A DNA stretch of 58,959 bases. It comes from Pseudogemmobacter hezensis. GTDB lineage: Bacteria > Pseudomonadota > Alphaproteobacteria > Rhodobacterales > Rhodobacteraceae. Every line of letters begins with the position of its first letter. The stretch's first letter is position 1. Positions 58,834 to 58,959 of the stretch are shown here, in pieces. The notes below the pieces were generated by a model. That model ran no database searches. It was not told the DNA's origin and worked only from the letters and a program-made list of their open reading frames with translations. The stretch lies in assembly GCF_013155295.1 (NCBI RefSeq), contig NZ_JABJXT010000022.1, positions 1-58,959 on the forward strand, given 5' to 3'. A program made the translations under genes and the position numbers.

Positions 58834-58959
58834 TGAACCGCTCCGGGTTTGCCGGAGGCTGATTACGGTTAGTTACGCGGCGATGTCTTCAATTTCCAGA
58901 GCCGCGTAGAAGTTTGCTTCTGCCTCTGCTGGCGGGATGCTCCCGATCGGCTCAAGCAG
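58834..58959 (-). mobile_element. IS3-family element, partial at window edge
   Basis: The terminal inverted repeat TGAACCGCTCCGGGTTTGCC begins at 58834. The element runs past the window end. Its transposase gene is read on the minus strand. It has cut the nucleotidyltransferase-like gene. A target duplication cannot be checked because the other end is outside the window. Confidence 0.75.
58873..58959 (-). CDS. IS3-family transposase OrfB, C-terminal 28 residues
   Basis: LLEPIGSIPPAEAEANFYAA followed by LEIEDIAA and TAA: the typical OrfB C-terminus of IS3-family transposases (after the G-N-I-P-P-A-E-A-E motif). The rest of the gene is outside the window. It ends 39 bp before the element boundary. 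Confidence 0.85.
   Translation of the reverse strand: MLEPIGSIPPAEAEANFYAALEIEDIAA

Noticed and set aside
1-58959. tRNA, rRNA or CRISPR array
   Set aside because: No cloverleaf with conserved T-loop, rRNA segment, or regular repeat-spacer pattern was seen by eye; a covariance scan was not possible.

Overview
The window is high-GC alphaproteobacterial DNA of the Rhodobacteraceae type (Paracoccus or Rhodobacter-like), and it is a plasmid or plasmid-like replicon. A complete repABC replication and partition unit lies at 39.1-42.6 kb on the minus strand. It has a counter-transcribed RNA between repB and repC and two parS-like palindromes. Accessory families typical of large Rhodobacterales plasmids surround it: DUF736, DUF932, DUF6878, DUF6915, a DUF7007-like protein, RadC, a ParB-like protein and ScpB/DUF1403. 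I assign the taxon from gene content and codon style only; I ran no search.

Layout. 0-6.1 kb: a truncated acetyltransferase, a decayed DUF736 gene, a ParD/ParE toxin-antitoxin pair, a small metabolite-handling group (monooxygenase-fold protein, AraC regulator, DUF2000 protein, LysE exporter), a second DUF736 scar, and a GNAT/rhodanese pair divergent from an FtrA-type regulator. 6.1-9.7 kb: a minus-strand run of plasmid-backbone proteins of unknown function, including a 54-residue membrane peptide. 10.2-14.7 kb: an AbiE type IV toxin-antitoxin pair, the intact DUF736 gene, and a MarR regulator beside a FabF-like ketosynthase with a clear palindromic operator. 15-24 kb: a large ParB-like protein, a universal stress protein, HU, a ClbS/DfsB-like protein, RadC, DUF932, a membrane-anchored nuclease, an H-NS-like protein and an XRE regulator.

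24-33 kb is an unusual coherent island. A two-component system with a periplasmic molybdopterin-oxidoreductase-fold partner is transcribed away from a six-gene run. That run encodes a membrane protein, a secreted von Willebrand factor A protein with four tandem C-terminal repeats, and four small exported proteins. 33-39 kb is an SOS mutagenesis operon (SRAP peptidase, imuA, imuB, dnaE2) behind a perfect alphaproteobacterial LexA box.

42.9-48.6 kb holds a tyrosine recombinase, DUF1403 and scpB, then a nest of mobile DNA. There, a complete IS66-family element with an 8-bp target duplication sits inside a chimera of an IS3-family transposase fragment and a second scpB fragment. 48.7-58.96 kb is a defence and stability region. 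It holds a cyclase-like gene split by an in-frame amber codon, a second AbiE pair, a pRiA4b ORF-3-like protein, a WGR protein, HipBA, a large atypical tyrosine recombinase, and a nucleotidyltransferase plus zinc-ribbon/HEPN gene pair whose 5' end is cut off by an IS3-family element running out of the window.

Taken together this is a plasmid with at least four toxin-antitoxin systems, DNA-damage-inducible mutagenesis, and several decaying duplications. The best candidates for undescribed biology are the VWA/two-component island, the HEPN-nucleotidyltransferase pair, the amber-split cyclase-like gene, and a roughly 90-nt leader shared by three separate plasmid genes.
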